A stretch of 64,000 bases of DNA, taken from NCBI RefSeq assembly GCF_030272615.1, contig NC_081409.1, positions 208,923,190 to 208,987,189 on the forward strand. Direction: 5' to 3'. The DNA comes from Cryptomeria japonica (taxonomy: Eukaryota; Streptophyta; Pinopsida; Cupressales; Cupressaceae). Position numbers and translations under genes: made by a program. Position 1 is the first letter of the stretch, and each line of letters opens with the position of its first letter. Under the pieces are notes generated by a model that searched no databases, had not been told where the DNA came from, and saw only the letters and a program-made list of their open reading frames with translations. Shown in pieces: positions 33,979 to 45,674 of the stretch.

Positions 33979-36833
33979 TGTTGGATATTAGAGTTGGAAT
34001 GTGTTGTTGTCATTGATGTCAACATATTCTTTTATTGCAAATAATTGGTTTGTTGTAGAGAGTTGAATTGGTTTGGTTGTAGATGTGTTGATAATGGTTT
34101 CAAGATATTTATCTCTAGTTGACTCAGTATGAGTTTCAATGTTTTTGATTATGGAAAAACAAGTTTTGAGGGGACCCAAAACCCCTTACAATAGGTTTTG
34201 GAGGAACCTGAAACCCTCAGATTTTACCAGGATCTAGAACCCAAAGAACAACGCTACCAAAGAAAATAAACCAAGAAAACCAGCAGCCCAAACAAGGCTA
34301 AGCCGACAAAAGCCAGCAAAAGCCAGCAAACACTAGCAAACACCAACAATAAGAACCAGCCAAACACTTAAGATATTATCAAAATAGATCAAGTTGGCTA
34401 CACCAACTAGGCTAAAGATTCAGACTATGATGAGGACATACACCCTCATCCAAACAACAGGGATGTTTTTGGCTCCCTTAACCCGAAACAGAGACTTCAG
34501 ACAACAAAAATCATGACTAGCCCATAACCAAAAACAACCACAATCTGGACTAGGCCCTTGAAAACTATCAACAACCAGCCAGATAAGAAAAGACAAGGAA
34601 AATGGATTTTGAAAGGCTTCCCTAACCTTAAAACTAGCTTTTGAAATGACTCCCAGAACCATTTCAAAGGGTTTTGCAGTGGTACCCTCAACCACCTTGA
34701 GCTGAAACAGAGGCCCTATCAGGAAAGCATCCATCCAACCAAGCTTCGCCGCATTCTCCACCTCAATAGGAGAATACAAAAAATAGCTTGAGAGAAAAGA
34801 TCTAGCAAACAAAAAATCACCAGCCTCAAGAGAAAGGTCCTCCAAACCATGAGAGGAAGCACCAAAAAACTCCTTAACCACCCAAACACCAAGCAACCAC
34901 TCCACCTCCATAGGAAGGCACAACGCCTCAAGAAGAGATCCATGGGACTGCATAGTAAGAGAAAAATCCCTCAAAAGGAAACCATTTGTAGAAGCACCGA
35001 GGGCCCACATAGAAGAAATGAGATCACCAAAAGTGTTACCAAACTCCAACAACACAGAAACAACCCCCACCTCAATAGGGAGATAACAAAGTTTCTTCAG
35101 AAGGAGAGACCACACCAACTACAACACAATACCAGAACAACCTCTGCCTAGCATAGCCACCTCAGAACAGTAGCACCCAACTCCTTCCCCGAAAGATATC
35201 TCCATCTCTATAGGAGATAAACACTTCTTAACAGGCACATAGAGAGAAGAAGGGTGCCAAGAAACGGCCCAAAACCAAGGCATATCCACCCAAAGGGCAT
35301 CAGAAGAGCTCCACAAATCCCAACCTAAGATGAGGAAAAAGAAAGAAGAAGCACTGCAAGCACAAAATCCTCCGACCCAACAGGGGAAAGGGCGCAAAGA
35401 AGGGACACAAGCCAAAGAAGAGCAAAAAGGCCTTACAAGACCAACCTAGCAGACAGGAGAGGAGGAGAGAGCCACCAGAAATCCCCACTGGCTCCGATCC
35501 ACTAAGCCCGCAGCTGCAGCAGCCCAAACAATTGCCTCATTGAGAGACCCCAGAATCCAATGCACCAGAAAGAGAGAACGAAGGGGGCATCGTGAATCAT
35601 CTAGGTCAAGCCAGACAATGATGCCCATAGCCAAGGCTCCCAAGCCATCGTCCTCATCATATGAGTTTCAATGTTTCAGAAGGTAATTTGATCGACTTAT
35701 GTGATCTGGTGGATGATTGGTTTTTCTGTTGGTTATGTATTGCGAAGAGTTGTGATTTCTAGATTGTATTGCTCCAAATTGATTCATTATGTTGTCCGGA
35801 TTTTGGAGATTGTTTGGGACATTCATGTGTGTCCTCAATTCAGATGATTCATGATTTGGAACTTCACAAGCATATCTTTTAGTTTGTTGTTGGTGTTCTT
35901 CAGCTTTGGTGATGAAATGATGATGATTATTGTTATCCGAGTTGTTGCGATTATTGTGGTGGAATTCAAGTTGCTTGTTATGTTCTCTGATCGTGTTCTA
36001 TGCATTTTGGTGGTTGACGTTGATCATGGTGCACATTATTGAAGATTTTATTGGTCCAGTGGTATTCTTCGTTTTATGTGACATAGTCAATGGTTTAGCA
36101 TATTGCAGATGATCTTGGAGAATTATTTTGCGGTGTTGTGTGTTCAAGGATTTGATTTGGGTCCATGCTATGTCCTTGCCAACATTGTATTGGTCCGGTT
36201 ATGGATTTCTGTATCGTGTGATGTAATTTTGTAATTAGGTCTTATGTTTTGAGCCGACCTTAAGGTTAAGGTTGATGATTTGTATAAATAAGTGTTGTGA
36301 TCATGTAAGTTGTGTGTCTGCGGTTGTGTTTATGATCTGTAAGAGTATTGTATGTGAAAACAAGCGAATTTATCTTTCACTAGTGGAGAAGAGTAGAGAA
36401 GTGTTGTTGTGCAGTTAGGGTGCTTAACCCGAATTGTGATCAGGCATTTGGAGATGCTATTGTTTTAGTTCATGTAATCTAGATTGTTGTCTAATATTTG
36501 TAAGGTAGTGAGACTTCCCAAGGTTGTTTCCCTTTGTTGTTTTTGAGCAGTGAGCTCTAGGCAGTGTGCCTGAATGCAGGTGCATTCCCCATTGCAATAT
36601 TTACACATACTACTGCAAAGTATCATCATATTGTGGGTAGGTTCCCACAGTGGTTTTTCCCTTAACCGGGTTTTCCACTTCAAAAATCCATGTGTTATGT
36701 GTGTTGTTGATGTGGTGTTTATCTTTTCTATTGTTGTTCCTGATAAGATCTAAAGTAGAAATTAATTTGTTTGAGTTTGGTGAAAACTGATTCACCCCCC
36801 CCTCTCACTTTTCCTGCATTGTTGCTGCCAACA
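33979..36833 (+). repeat. 3' LTR of element D (interrupted by a retroposon)
   Basis: Starts TGTTGGATATTAGAG and ends GCTGCCAACA. The net length is about 1323 bp after removal of 34145-35659 and one copy of its 17-bp duplication. A TATA box GTATAAATAAG is near 36285-36296. Confidence 0.92.
34145..35659 (-). mobile_element. 1515-bp retroposon insertion in the LTR of D
   Basis: Flanked by perfect 17-bp direct repeats TATGAGTTTCAATGTTT at 34128-34144 and 35660-35676. Duplications of this length are typical of target-primed reverse transcription (LINE/SINE type). The orientation guess (minus) comes from protein-like frames on that strand, notably 232 codons at 34420-35118, and from an end reading CCATAATCAA. 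I see no reverse transcriptase or endonuclease motif, no RNA polymerase III boxes and no long poly(A). The minus strand has four spaced copies of a CCTATTGAGGTGGAG-like motif (near 34762, 34905, 35073, 35205), giving PIEVE or PMEVE peptides. It could be a truncated LINE, a processed RNA copy or an unknown retroposon. Confidence 0.7.
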
Positions 36834-37430
36834 TCTATCATCATGCATATCCTTTTTGAGGGGTTGGGAAGGAAGATCCTTATCATCTAAGGCCTCATAT
36901 TTATTTAATGTTATGTGGAGAGGTATATCATGAATGTAATTCATAACATCATCTTCTCTACAAAAAAAAATTATGGTTAAGATAGGCTCTAGGAGAATAA
37001 GGGGGATCTAGAGGGATTGAATCTCCAATATTTTGATCTTGCCCCCCTTGCGCTAGGGTATGTGTATGAGAAGAAGATGGTGCCATGTTTCTCTTGAATG
37101 CTTGCTCTCCATTAGAGAGATCATTGATAGGAGTATTATCTCTTTTTTCATTTATATTAGATATCCTAGGAGAAATACAAGTATTAGGTTTTCCATTAGC
37201 ATCTCTAGGATTGCGATCTACAAAATCTTTGATGTGATCTACATATGTAATACATTTTACTAAAAATATCACCATAAAGCAACATGCACTATGGATACAA
37301 GCTTTGAGATTTAATTGATTAATAAAAAGCAATATGGGAATTCTAAAAATGCAATATGCCAAAGTGCTATGAATGAAAAGAAGCATTGTGAAATGAAAGA
37401 AACCATTATCCAACACATGATTATGATAAA
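36834..37430 (-). pseudogene. Ty3/Gypsy remnant G, 5' part of the gag reading frame
   Basis: Begins with the right TCTAT copy (36834-36838). On the minus strand it reads MAPSSSHTHTLAQGGQDQ, PLDPPYSPRAYLNHN, a stop region near 36958, then LPSQPLKKDMHDD. This joins in frame with RKNNLPTQDI on the far side of element D. Upstream of MAPSSS a further 100 or so open codons lack recognisable motifs. Confidence 0.6.
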
Positions 37431-38159
37431 TATAAGTGAAAAAATGTAATCATATATGAAATAACAAATAAATCATATCTATTAAGTGTCATTATGAATG
37501 TTTAAAATCAGATCTAAAAATAAAAGTTATGAATTGTGCAATCCACAAATCAAATTAACCAAAATAAATTAGGGTTTTTGTGAATTTAACCTCTAATTTT
37601 TTGTGATTTGATTAAAAATATAATTTATGATTACAAAATTGAAAATTAAAATGTTCCCAAAATTAGTTTTGAAACAATTAATCCAAATTAGATAACACAC
37701 AAGTTCAATTTTAAAATTATAAATTAGGGTTTATGTTAATTTAACCTCTAAATTTATGTAAGTCAATTGAAAATTAAACTTGTAAATGTAAATGTGAAAA
37801 ATGTATAAACACTCAAATTTGAAAACATAAATAAAAAATAAGGGTGTAAGACATTGGGTTCACCAAAATGTAGAGTGGTGAAAGTTAGGGTTTCCACCAC
37901 TAAGGTAATAAAAACCACTAATTTTGCTTAGGGACCAATCACATTAAAGAGGGGTGAATCCAATAGATCTAGCCTCAAATAAATAAAGATAGGAATGGGA
38001 ATTCTAATTAGATTCATTGGTTAGAACTTAATCCCCTCTTTTAAAGTTGAGTTGTGAAAATATTGAAATTAGGGTAAATATGAGAATGTTAAAGAGATAG
38101 GGTCGTCAAACGAAGTAAAAAACCTGGATCTGAGAAATATGTGGACGATTGGATCTGTT
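37431..38159. other. AT-rich non-coding flank of G
   Basis: No gene found. On the minus strand CACTCTACA is followed by TTTTGGTGAACCCAATG (about 37857-37888). This could be the LTR end and primer site of G, but no matching second LTR is present, so it is not called. Confidence 0.4.
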
Positions 38160-38164
38160 CCTAG

Positions 38165-39683
38165 TGTTATTGTGAGGATCCGGTTAACATTGAGAGGGGG
38201 GGGGGGGGGTTAATCAATGATAACAATAAACTACAATCTTTCACCAATTTGGAAAATACTTCACAAAACAGTTCATAACCAGTACTGGTAGCTGATCAAA
38301 TAGTCTTCAAATCAGATTTACCAAAACATTACCAGTAGCTACTTAAGTGTTCATCATTAAAAAATATAGTAAAGACATCAAATGAATAACTCAACAATCC
38401 ATCCACAACATGAACACAAATATTTTCACATGGAAACCCAAACGGGAGAAACCACAGTTGGAATTGGTACCCACAAAATATTTTTACTTTTGGAATGCAC
38501 CCTGTTAAAGGCCTAGCCCAATTAGGAGCTTTACAATAATGCCCGATTAAGAGCAGAGCCTGTTAGGAGTCACCCAGTGAAGGGATTTTAACCTCAGCCA
38601 TGTTAGGAGCTATACCTTGTTAGGAGTAACCTTGCTAAAGGATTTAAACCCAAATTAATGAGCCACCTGGTTAAGGGATTTACAAGATCATGACTGTTAG
38701 GACCTACCCGGTTAAGGGATTTTAATACTGCTGCAACTGTTAGGAAATAATAGGTAAATGATCTGATCAATGCACTCTCTGCTTGCTAGTACATATCCAT
38801 TTAAGCTCCAATTTGTTTCTCACATGCAAACATCTCAATCTAGTTTGACACACTCTTCTTCTCTGATCACCGCCACACTAAACCTTCTCAAACTCGACCT
38901 AAATACACTTTTCATCTAGGTCAGTTACAAAACCCTAACAACATTCAAAATACATTGAATTTACATCATAGATCATATCATATCATTACAAATCATTTTT
39001 AGATCATCATACAGATCATTACAACAAATTTCAAGACAATTACAACTGTTGAATGATCATAACACATCACTGCACATCGATCTGATAACCTGTCAAACCC
39101 TTATGATATTCTACTAAGCACTTCACTGTTTCCCAATAAATTCACTACTTGATTGTGCTTAAATACAATCTTATCATCACACACAGTTTCTGACATGTCA
39201 CCACTAAGTAATGAACATGATAAGATTTACCGCCAAACCATAAAAAATCACTAGTCAAAGATCTTGTCACCGGTTCTCAAACCCTACACTGAATAAACAA
39301 CAATCAATTACAAACATGACTTTCGGTTCTCCAAACATGATGCGGTTCCATTCATAGACTCATTACAATGTCATAAGAACACATTCCAAACTGCAACACC
39401 TAACTCAACACGGATCTCTACCACAACCATCTCCTTCTGTATTCCTTCTTACCGGTTCACTATCACTTGGTAGTTTTGCTTTCCAACTCAATCCATTTCA
39501 ATCTATTACTGATTAGACTTAACTGAGATAACTTGGATGATATACCAAACATAAAAAAAACACGGTTGCCATTAATGACAACACAAATAACTAATCATGA
39601 AACATCATATCTTAATTATATCATCACCAACAGTCCTTTATCGGTACATCATCATCTCAATCAGTTATGCCAATATGCCAACA
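38165..39683 (-). repeat. Solo Copia-type LTR H
   Basis: 1519 bp, TGTTATTGTG...ATATGCCAACA on the plus strand, with perfect CCTAG duplications at 38160-38164 and 39684-39688. It has no coding interior, so it is a solo LTR left by LTR-LTR recombination. Its plus-strand left end carries GAGAGGGG with a 14-G run, the same C-tract/CTCTCA block found at the 3' ends of the LTRs of A, D and F. The segment 38500-38760 holds several degenerate modules with GTTAGGAGC and GGTTAAGGGATTT. Confidence 0.9.
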
Positions 39684-39688
39684 CCTAG

Positions 39689-40433
39689 AAGGTCAACCTA
39701 AATTATTAGGACTGGAATGCCCATCACTCTAGTCCTCCACACTATTCGCCATCCAAAGGGGAACCTTTTTCGTCTCTGCAATTTATGTCGATCTTGAAAT
39801 TTATAGCTTTGTACCTGTTCCTGCACATAGTAGAGAAGGGAAAATGGTTGGGAATAGGGGTTTTCCTAAGTCAAACTCCTATTTAGCAATTAACCTATTT
39901 AGCAATTAACCTTGAGTGAATAAATACAAATACTAAAATAAATAATGGAAAGATATACCTTAGATCTGTAATTGTTGATGATGGTACTTTGCTTCTTGAA
40001 TGTAATCACATATGTTGTATGTAATGGCATGAACATGATAAAACCATAATCACACACACATGCTTGCATATGAATGATGTTAATTTTCTCCATAATGGTT
40101 AAATGAAGAATATATAGCCTTGAAGATCTCTAAAAATGCTTGATGATGAATGCTTCACGGATGCAAGAATGTTGGGTTGCTTGAAGATTATGAGTTAGGA
40201 TGAAATTAGGTTGATCAAATGTCTTTATATATGGGTATCTATGTCATTTACCAATTAGGCCAACCTCTAATGGTCATTTGGAGCCACAAAGTTGAATTAT
40301 TGTTGGAGAGATAGGACCCTTGCCCCATTTAAAAATAGGACCCAACTAAGAGGGACCTAGGCATGGGTGCCTTGGTCCTTCTTAGTAAGGGACCTCAATT
40401 AAGCCTTAGGGAGAAGAACACCCCTCAAGGAAG
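39689..40433. other. Non-coding stretch between solo LTR H and element F
   Basis: No gene. A GTGCCTTGGTCCTTCTTAG segment and repeated GGGACCTA-type words suggest old LTR-like sequence, possibly the same one that continues on the other side of H. Confidence 0.4.
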
Positions 40434-40499
40434 TTTGACAATGTTAAAAGTTGCAGAATGTTGATTCACCCCCCCTCTCAGTGTTCCTTGATCCCAACA
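40434..40499 (+). repeat. Remnant of the 5' LTR of F
   Basis: Only the last 66 bp: TTGACAATGTTAAAAG, then TTCACCCCCCCTCTCAG and the end ATCCCAACA. It matches 46738-46800 of the 3' LTR closely. Confidence 0.85.
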
Positions 40500-40501
40500 A
40501 T

Positions 40502-40513
40502 TGGTATCAGAGC
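40502..40513 (+). other. Primer-binding site of element F (initiator tRNA-Met)
   Basis: TGGTATCAGAGC two bases after the LTR end. Confidence 0.9.
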
Positions 40514-40549
40514 CTAGTTCCTTGGAGCAAGCCTAACAAATTGAGTAAG

Positions 40550-41690
40550 ATCTAGGAAGAAGAATCCTTGGATTTCGGTAGTCTTAGAAATCAACTGGTT
40601 GTCGCTTTTGAAGATCTTGATCATGCACAAGATGAGAACCGACAAGTGAAAGAAAATCTCAAAGATGCTTAAGAATATATTGAAACATTGAAAGATCAGT
40701 TGAACAAATCAAGGGAAAAGAGAAAGGAAATTGTTGATCAACTTAAGAAGAAATAAAGTTAGAGCATTGATGAAGAATCCTTGAGGGAAAAGACAAAAGA
40801 ATGTGATAGACTAGCTAGAGCCAATACAGTCCAGAAGAATGCAATGGAAGCCATTGTGATGCGATTGACAAAAGAGATTGAAGAAAGGAAGAAGAATGAG
40901 GAGAAGCTTGCTCAATCCTTGAAAGAAAAATATGAAGAATTTTGTAGACTTGAGAGTGAGAATGGACAACTGAAGCTCGACCTACACAATGATAAACAAC
41001 ATGAGGAAGATCTTGAATGGCATATCATTCTTATTAGATATGATCTTGATGTTGCAAATGAATACAAGGAGAAGTTCCAGATCAACTCAGCTAAGCTTGA
41101 TGAAATGGTTGCAAGTCAAAAGAACCCTAATGACACATAAGGTCTCATTTATGAGAAAGGAGAAAGCTCCGGATTTGGTCAAAGCAATCCTAAGACTCAA
41201 TAGCAGAAGACCAACTCAAGAAGGCCTCTGGTAAGACAACCTAATGCTCATATTTTTCAATGGAAATTGTTTTGTTTGCAATAAATTTGGTAATATGACT
41301 AGTCAATGCAGAAATAGGATGATCAATAATGGTCCATCTTTTATCGGTCAATGTTTCAAATGCAACAAAAATGGTCATAAGGAAAATGTATGAAAAAGTG
41401 TGATGAATAACTTTCAGAATAGGAGAAATGTCAGATGTTATGTATGTGATATGTTTAGACATGTTGCTAATCAATTCTAAACAAGAAGAAATCAAATGAA
41501 TTTGAGGCCTATGTAAGGAAAATTTGTTTTCTATGCTTGCAATAAATCTGGTGATATGGCTAAGTATTGCATAAGTAGAAATGTGAATAGGAGAGGTTCG
41601 AAAGACAAGAACAAGAAAGAGAAGCCAAATGAGAAGGGTAAAGAAAAAGTTGAGGAGATCAAAGATCAAATGAAGAAGATGGGTTAAGAT
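40550..41690 (+). pseudogene. Element F gag remnant: coiled coil plus four degenerate zinc knuckles
   Basis: The N-terminal gag domain is missing. A charged, heptad-like stretch comes first (for example EEDLEWHIILIRYDLDVANE), with stops at about 40670 and 40757. A frameshift then leads to a knuckle region with four copies, each lacking at least one ligand: CFVCNKFGNMTSQC (His lost), CFKCNKNGHKENV-stop (last Cys lost), CYVCDMFRHVANQF (last Cys lost) and YACNKSGDMAKYC (first Cys and His lost). It ends Lys/Glu-rich. The layout suggests an ancestral gag with several CCHC motifs, unlike the single knuckle of C and E. Confidence 0.75.
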
Positions 41691-42232
41691 GATTGATTTA
41701 GAGGTAGGAAGTGAGTCCACATCTAATTCCGGTGCTGGAACTATAGCCAGAAACTAAACCTAGGCATCTGGCCTTGGGGGATTTATAATGCAAATCTTTC
41801 AAACCCCCATGCTTGAGATCTGTGCCTATTTTTGGCAAGTTGCAAAAGTGTTTATGATTATTGCAGATATTTGGGGAGGATCTTTGTAGGAATTGAGCCG
41901 ATTTGAAGATCTGATGAATAATTTCTGACAGATATAGAGCATCCAAAATAATTAGTGTAGAGTGCATTTATTGCAATGAAAAGTTAGGTTTGCGGCGAAT
42001 AAAAGGTAACTTTCCTCTTCATTTCTTACTTTGTGATTGAAGAGAAGAATTTTAGAGAGCTCTGCGAAGAAGGCAATCGAGTGAGATTAAATGCTACCGA
42101 TTTCTAAAGCAATTTGGAGAGAATACCTAATTTGGTATCAAAGGTAATTATTAGTGAAAACCCTCCAATATCAAAGGTATTTATCAGCAAAAACCCTCTT
42201 TCAATTGAAGTTTAAAATTTGAATCTATAAGA
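41691..42232 (+). other. Spacer between gag remnant and ORF2 of F
   Basis: About 540 bp, non-coding, resembling a 5' untranslated leader (AAAACCCTCCAATATC, AAAAACCCTCTTTC). A degenerate TTTGGTATCAAAGG at about 42131 resembles a primer site but has no LTR end before it. Confidence 0.45.
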
Positions 42233-45200
42233 ATGGTTGCATCTGGTACCACCACCCCTTTGGTTGTGAATATCACTGAACATGCTCGTCCCAACTTTAA
42301 AAATCATCCATTCATTTCAATGGAGGACGATCCTAAGATTGCATTTTTGTTTGTGCCCTATAGAGTCTTGCATAATGAAGACATAAGGGTTTACACACAT
42401 TGTCTTATTGAAGAATTGGGAAGCTCCCAAATGCTGAATCTTTTCAATAACTGGTTATCTGACCAAATTTCCATGTTGAAACCTGAATTTCAAGGATTGG
42501 AAAGTAAGGGTTTTGCACAATTTATGAAGTTTTCGATGACGTATGAGCACAAGTGGATCTGATACATCCTGACTTGTGTTCACAATGAATTCATGTGGTT
42601 GGATAAGTCTCATAAGATCACTAAAGGTGTGATTCAGGTAGTAATAGGGTTGTGTGCATCCGATCAATTACCATATCTAAAAATGGTAAAAAATGACATT
42701 GTAACCAACACAACTGGGTCAAAGTTTGATAAACAAGCGATGAGTATTGATGATATTTTGGAGGATGAAATCCGGTTCGCATCCATGGTGATAGGCTTTA
42801 AGATTTATTACTCCAGCCGAGTGAACTTTGTCTCCGGTACTACAATATATGTTGCATATGAAATGTTAAGGGAAAATAAGAAATATGATCTTTGCGAGTT
42901 GCTCCGGAGTGAGCTCATCAAGAACCTAAAGAAAATCAAAGAGAACAAGATGTACCCCTTCAAGTACAATACTCTAATTTTTTGCTTAGTCTTCCACTTC
43001 AAGAATGAGATTCTGGGAGTTGGTTAGGTACGATGGGTATTTGATAGGCCAATAGGAGTGCAAATTTAGGAGTATCTATACAACTTCGGTGACTCCAAAG
43101 CCAAAAAAAAGAATCTATGGGGTTACTTCAAGAACTTTCAAGAGGATATGCATGAGAGGAGAGAATCCTGAAGTCAATTGTGGAGAAATATGCTGACACC
43201 ATTTGTTTCATGGTTGACACCGACCAGTGCTTGATGTAAGCGGTGGAGCCCCAAACTTCATGGATTCTGCCAATGGGCTATGAGGTTGATGAAATTTTTT
43301 TGGAACTATATGCTCAACATTTGCTGAGTCAATAGGTGGACCCTAATGAAGAAGGGTTCAAAACCTACAAGGAGAAGAGCCTAAATATTCATCAACAATT
43401 TAATAAATTGGTCATTCAGAAGAAAGTCCCAGAAAGAGGTTGAAGATTTTGCAAAAAGCATAGGGATAACCAAGGAAGCTATCAGAAAAGCCAGAAAGTA
43501 GAATATTCTTTCAGAAGAGAAGACTGCCAAGGTGGAAGCTACTAGGTCTAAGCCCAAACAAACCAAAAGCATAGCCCCCTCCTCCGGTCCTAGTAAGCCC
43601 GCAAGCAAGCCCAAATCCCCAGTTAAGCCATCTGGTGGTGTGGAGAAGAGGAAATCAGTCAGATTTGTGGTGGTTGATGATGAAGAAACTGAATCAGATG
43701 AGGCAATCAAAGAGGTGAAGGCTAAAGCTCCAAAAACCACTAAGATCACAAAGGAGAAGCCTTCCGATAGAACCAAATCCAACAAGAAACGAAAATATGA
43801 AATTTATGAGGCATTAAAACAAGGTAATTATAGTATTATACCTCCTATCACATTAGAGAAAATTGTGAAAGTAGTTGTTAAGGATGGTAACTTGAAACCA
43901 CTATATGAGTGGTATGAAATTTTTGATGAATCTAGAAAGAGAACTCTAGAGGAAGCAACTGTAGAATACCTAAATGTGTACAACAAAGCTTTAATTGAAT
44001 TAATGACAGTCATACCCAAGGGCTTGTATGACATTTTGGATGCTCGAAGACTAATAACAAATAAGGAAGATGAGAAATTGAAGGAATAAATATTAGTCAA
44101 TTTATGTTCAATTATTACTAATGAGGAGATATATAGATTACTCCAGTTAGCCAAGGATAAGTTTCGAAATAAGCACATAGTAAATAAGATCATGTTCGGT
44201 AAAATTGATGAAGTTTCTAAGGAAACAGAGAAAATTTGGACAAAAGTTTTGCAAGAAAATCAATATGAAGTTAATCTGACAAAGGAACAAGATGACACTC
44301 ATCCGAAAATTGAGCAAACCAAGATGTATATACCTTCAATTCTAAAAGTGCAATTAGTTGAGTGTGCAGTGGATGATACTTCTGTTCTGGAATTTCAATC
44401 AACATAACACATAGAAGTCAATTTTTTGAAAGAAGGTGGAGTGGAGAATGATGGAAGTGTGGGTGAAGCTAATAAAATAGATAAGGTTGAGATCCCTCTG
44501 ACACCTAAAAAGGAAGCAATTGAAGAAGAAAATATGGAGAAGATAGAGGTCAAGGTTGAAGCCAAAACTGAAGCAAGAGACACTGAGACTATGAAAGGTA
44601 AGTAGGTCATTGATGACCCATAATTTATACAAGGACCAATCAACCTTTCTTCCCTATCTCCCATACAAAAGATTTAGTTGGCGTATTTTGTTCAAGCCAA
44701 AGTTAGTGAAGATCTTTTAAAATATCACATTGAAGATAGCTTGTTGATAAACATGACAATCAGTACTCTGGAGAAGTTAATGCCCTCATTCCAAAAAGAT
44801 ACATCTGATACTCCATCTGGGCAATTGAAAAGCCTAATTGATTCTATTGATTCCCACTTTGAATCTTTTGAAAAGTTTGCAGAAGAAAAGATCCGAAATG
44901 AATTTGAGGCTAGAAAGTTCCGCACCTTGAAGAAAATGATCTCAAATGACAGAGCCACATTATGTAATTGTGTGAAAAGCATGCAAGATGCAATGGCCGT
45001 AGGTGGAAACTTGTATAAATCATGCTTATCCTTGAACAAGTTCACTGTGAATATTGAGAAGAAGTCTTAGGAGTACAAGGATTAGTTGGAAAGCTTATCT
45101 CAGTCAGTTGATCCTTTGTCAAATTCATTGAGCCATCATGAAAAATCGGGTAATTTCATTTCCTGAGAAGATTTAGAGTCTGAGATATGATCGGGAAAGG

Positions 45201-45524
45201 TTAATCGATAGAGTTGGAGAACTTAGGAGCCATATTGTCCCTAAGTTAGCTACAAAGTTAAATGCTCTTTAAGATGCTCAGAATGCTCTCAAGGTAGATG
45301 ATCTAGATGATCTCAAGACAACAAAAACACAATATTATCTTCTCAATGGGTTCATAACATTTTTTGAGAATTTGCAAAAGGATTAGGATAGTCACTTGGA
45401 CTCTTTGAAGAATCTATATGTAGATATTGTCAAGTTTTTCGTGAAGTCTGTATGTACATATGTATATAGGATTCTTGATTTTAGGGACTCTACCTTTTTC
45501 ATTGATGTCAAAGGGGGAGTGTAG
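42233..45524 (+). pseudogene. Element F ORF2, unrecognised ~1090-codon reading frame, decayed
   Basis: From ATG at 42233 one frame persists to about 45150, then shifts once and ends at TAG 45522. In-frame stops are mostly TAG, with some TAA and TGA. N-terminal part: SGTTTPLVVNITEHARPNF, then a globular-looking segment with KGVIQVVIGLCASDQLPYL and IDDILEDEIRFASMVIGFKI. Middle (about 43530-43800): a Pro/Lys/Ser-rich basic linker (SSGPSKPASKPKSPVKPSGG), then an acidic segment (VVVDDEETESDEAIKEV). The C-terminal third is Glu/Lys-rich and coiled-coil-like (SIDSHFESFEKFAEEKIRNE). I recognise no enzyme, gag or pol motif. The position just before the PPTs matches the env-like extra ORF of some Sireviruses, and a coiled coil with a Pro-rich linker would fit, but homology is unproven. 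A captured host gene is the alternative. Confidence 0.7.
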
Positions 45525-45674
45525 AGAAGTGAAAAATGTTGATCTTAGGGGGAGTTCTTTGATTCTTTGGAATCTGGTGATTAGATTCTTGGTTGCAGAG
45601 TGTACATTACTTTGGTTTTGGTCTGACATAGTCATTTTTCACTAAGTGTTGCCATCAATGCCAAAGGGGGAGAT
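45505..45674 (+). other. Polypurine tract cluster of element F
   Basis: Three tracts: TCAAAGGGGGAGTG (45508), TTAGGGGGAGTT (45545) and CCAAAGGGGGAGAT (45661-45674). The last joins the 3' LTR directly. Confidence 0.8.

Larger units (their letters stand above)
22274..36833 (+). mobile_element. Copia LTR retrotransposon D, nested in G and itself hit twice
   Basis: Plus-strand Copia element of the same family as A. 5' LTR 22274-29565 (split by element E), primer site, gag-pol, polypurine cluster, 3' LTR 33979-36833 (split by a 1515-bp retroposon). The span is 14.56 kb; without the two insertions it is about 7.04 kb, close to A's 7.2 kb. Net LTR lengths are about 1302 and 1323 bp and differ by roughly 10% by eye. 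TSD is TCTAT on both sides. Inactive. Confidence 0.93.

Noticed and set aside
38165-40499. The idea that solo LTR H is the 5' LTR of element F.
   Set aside because: H has its own perfect CCTAG TSD and opposite orientation, and its sequence does not match F's 3' LTR beyond the common C-tract block.
42131-42144. A second primer-site-like sequence, TTTGGTATCAAAGG, inside element F.
   Set aside because: It differs from the true PBS at two key positions and is not preceded by an LTR end (no CA terminus or C-tract).
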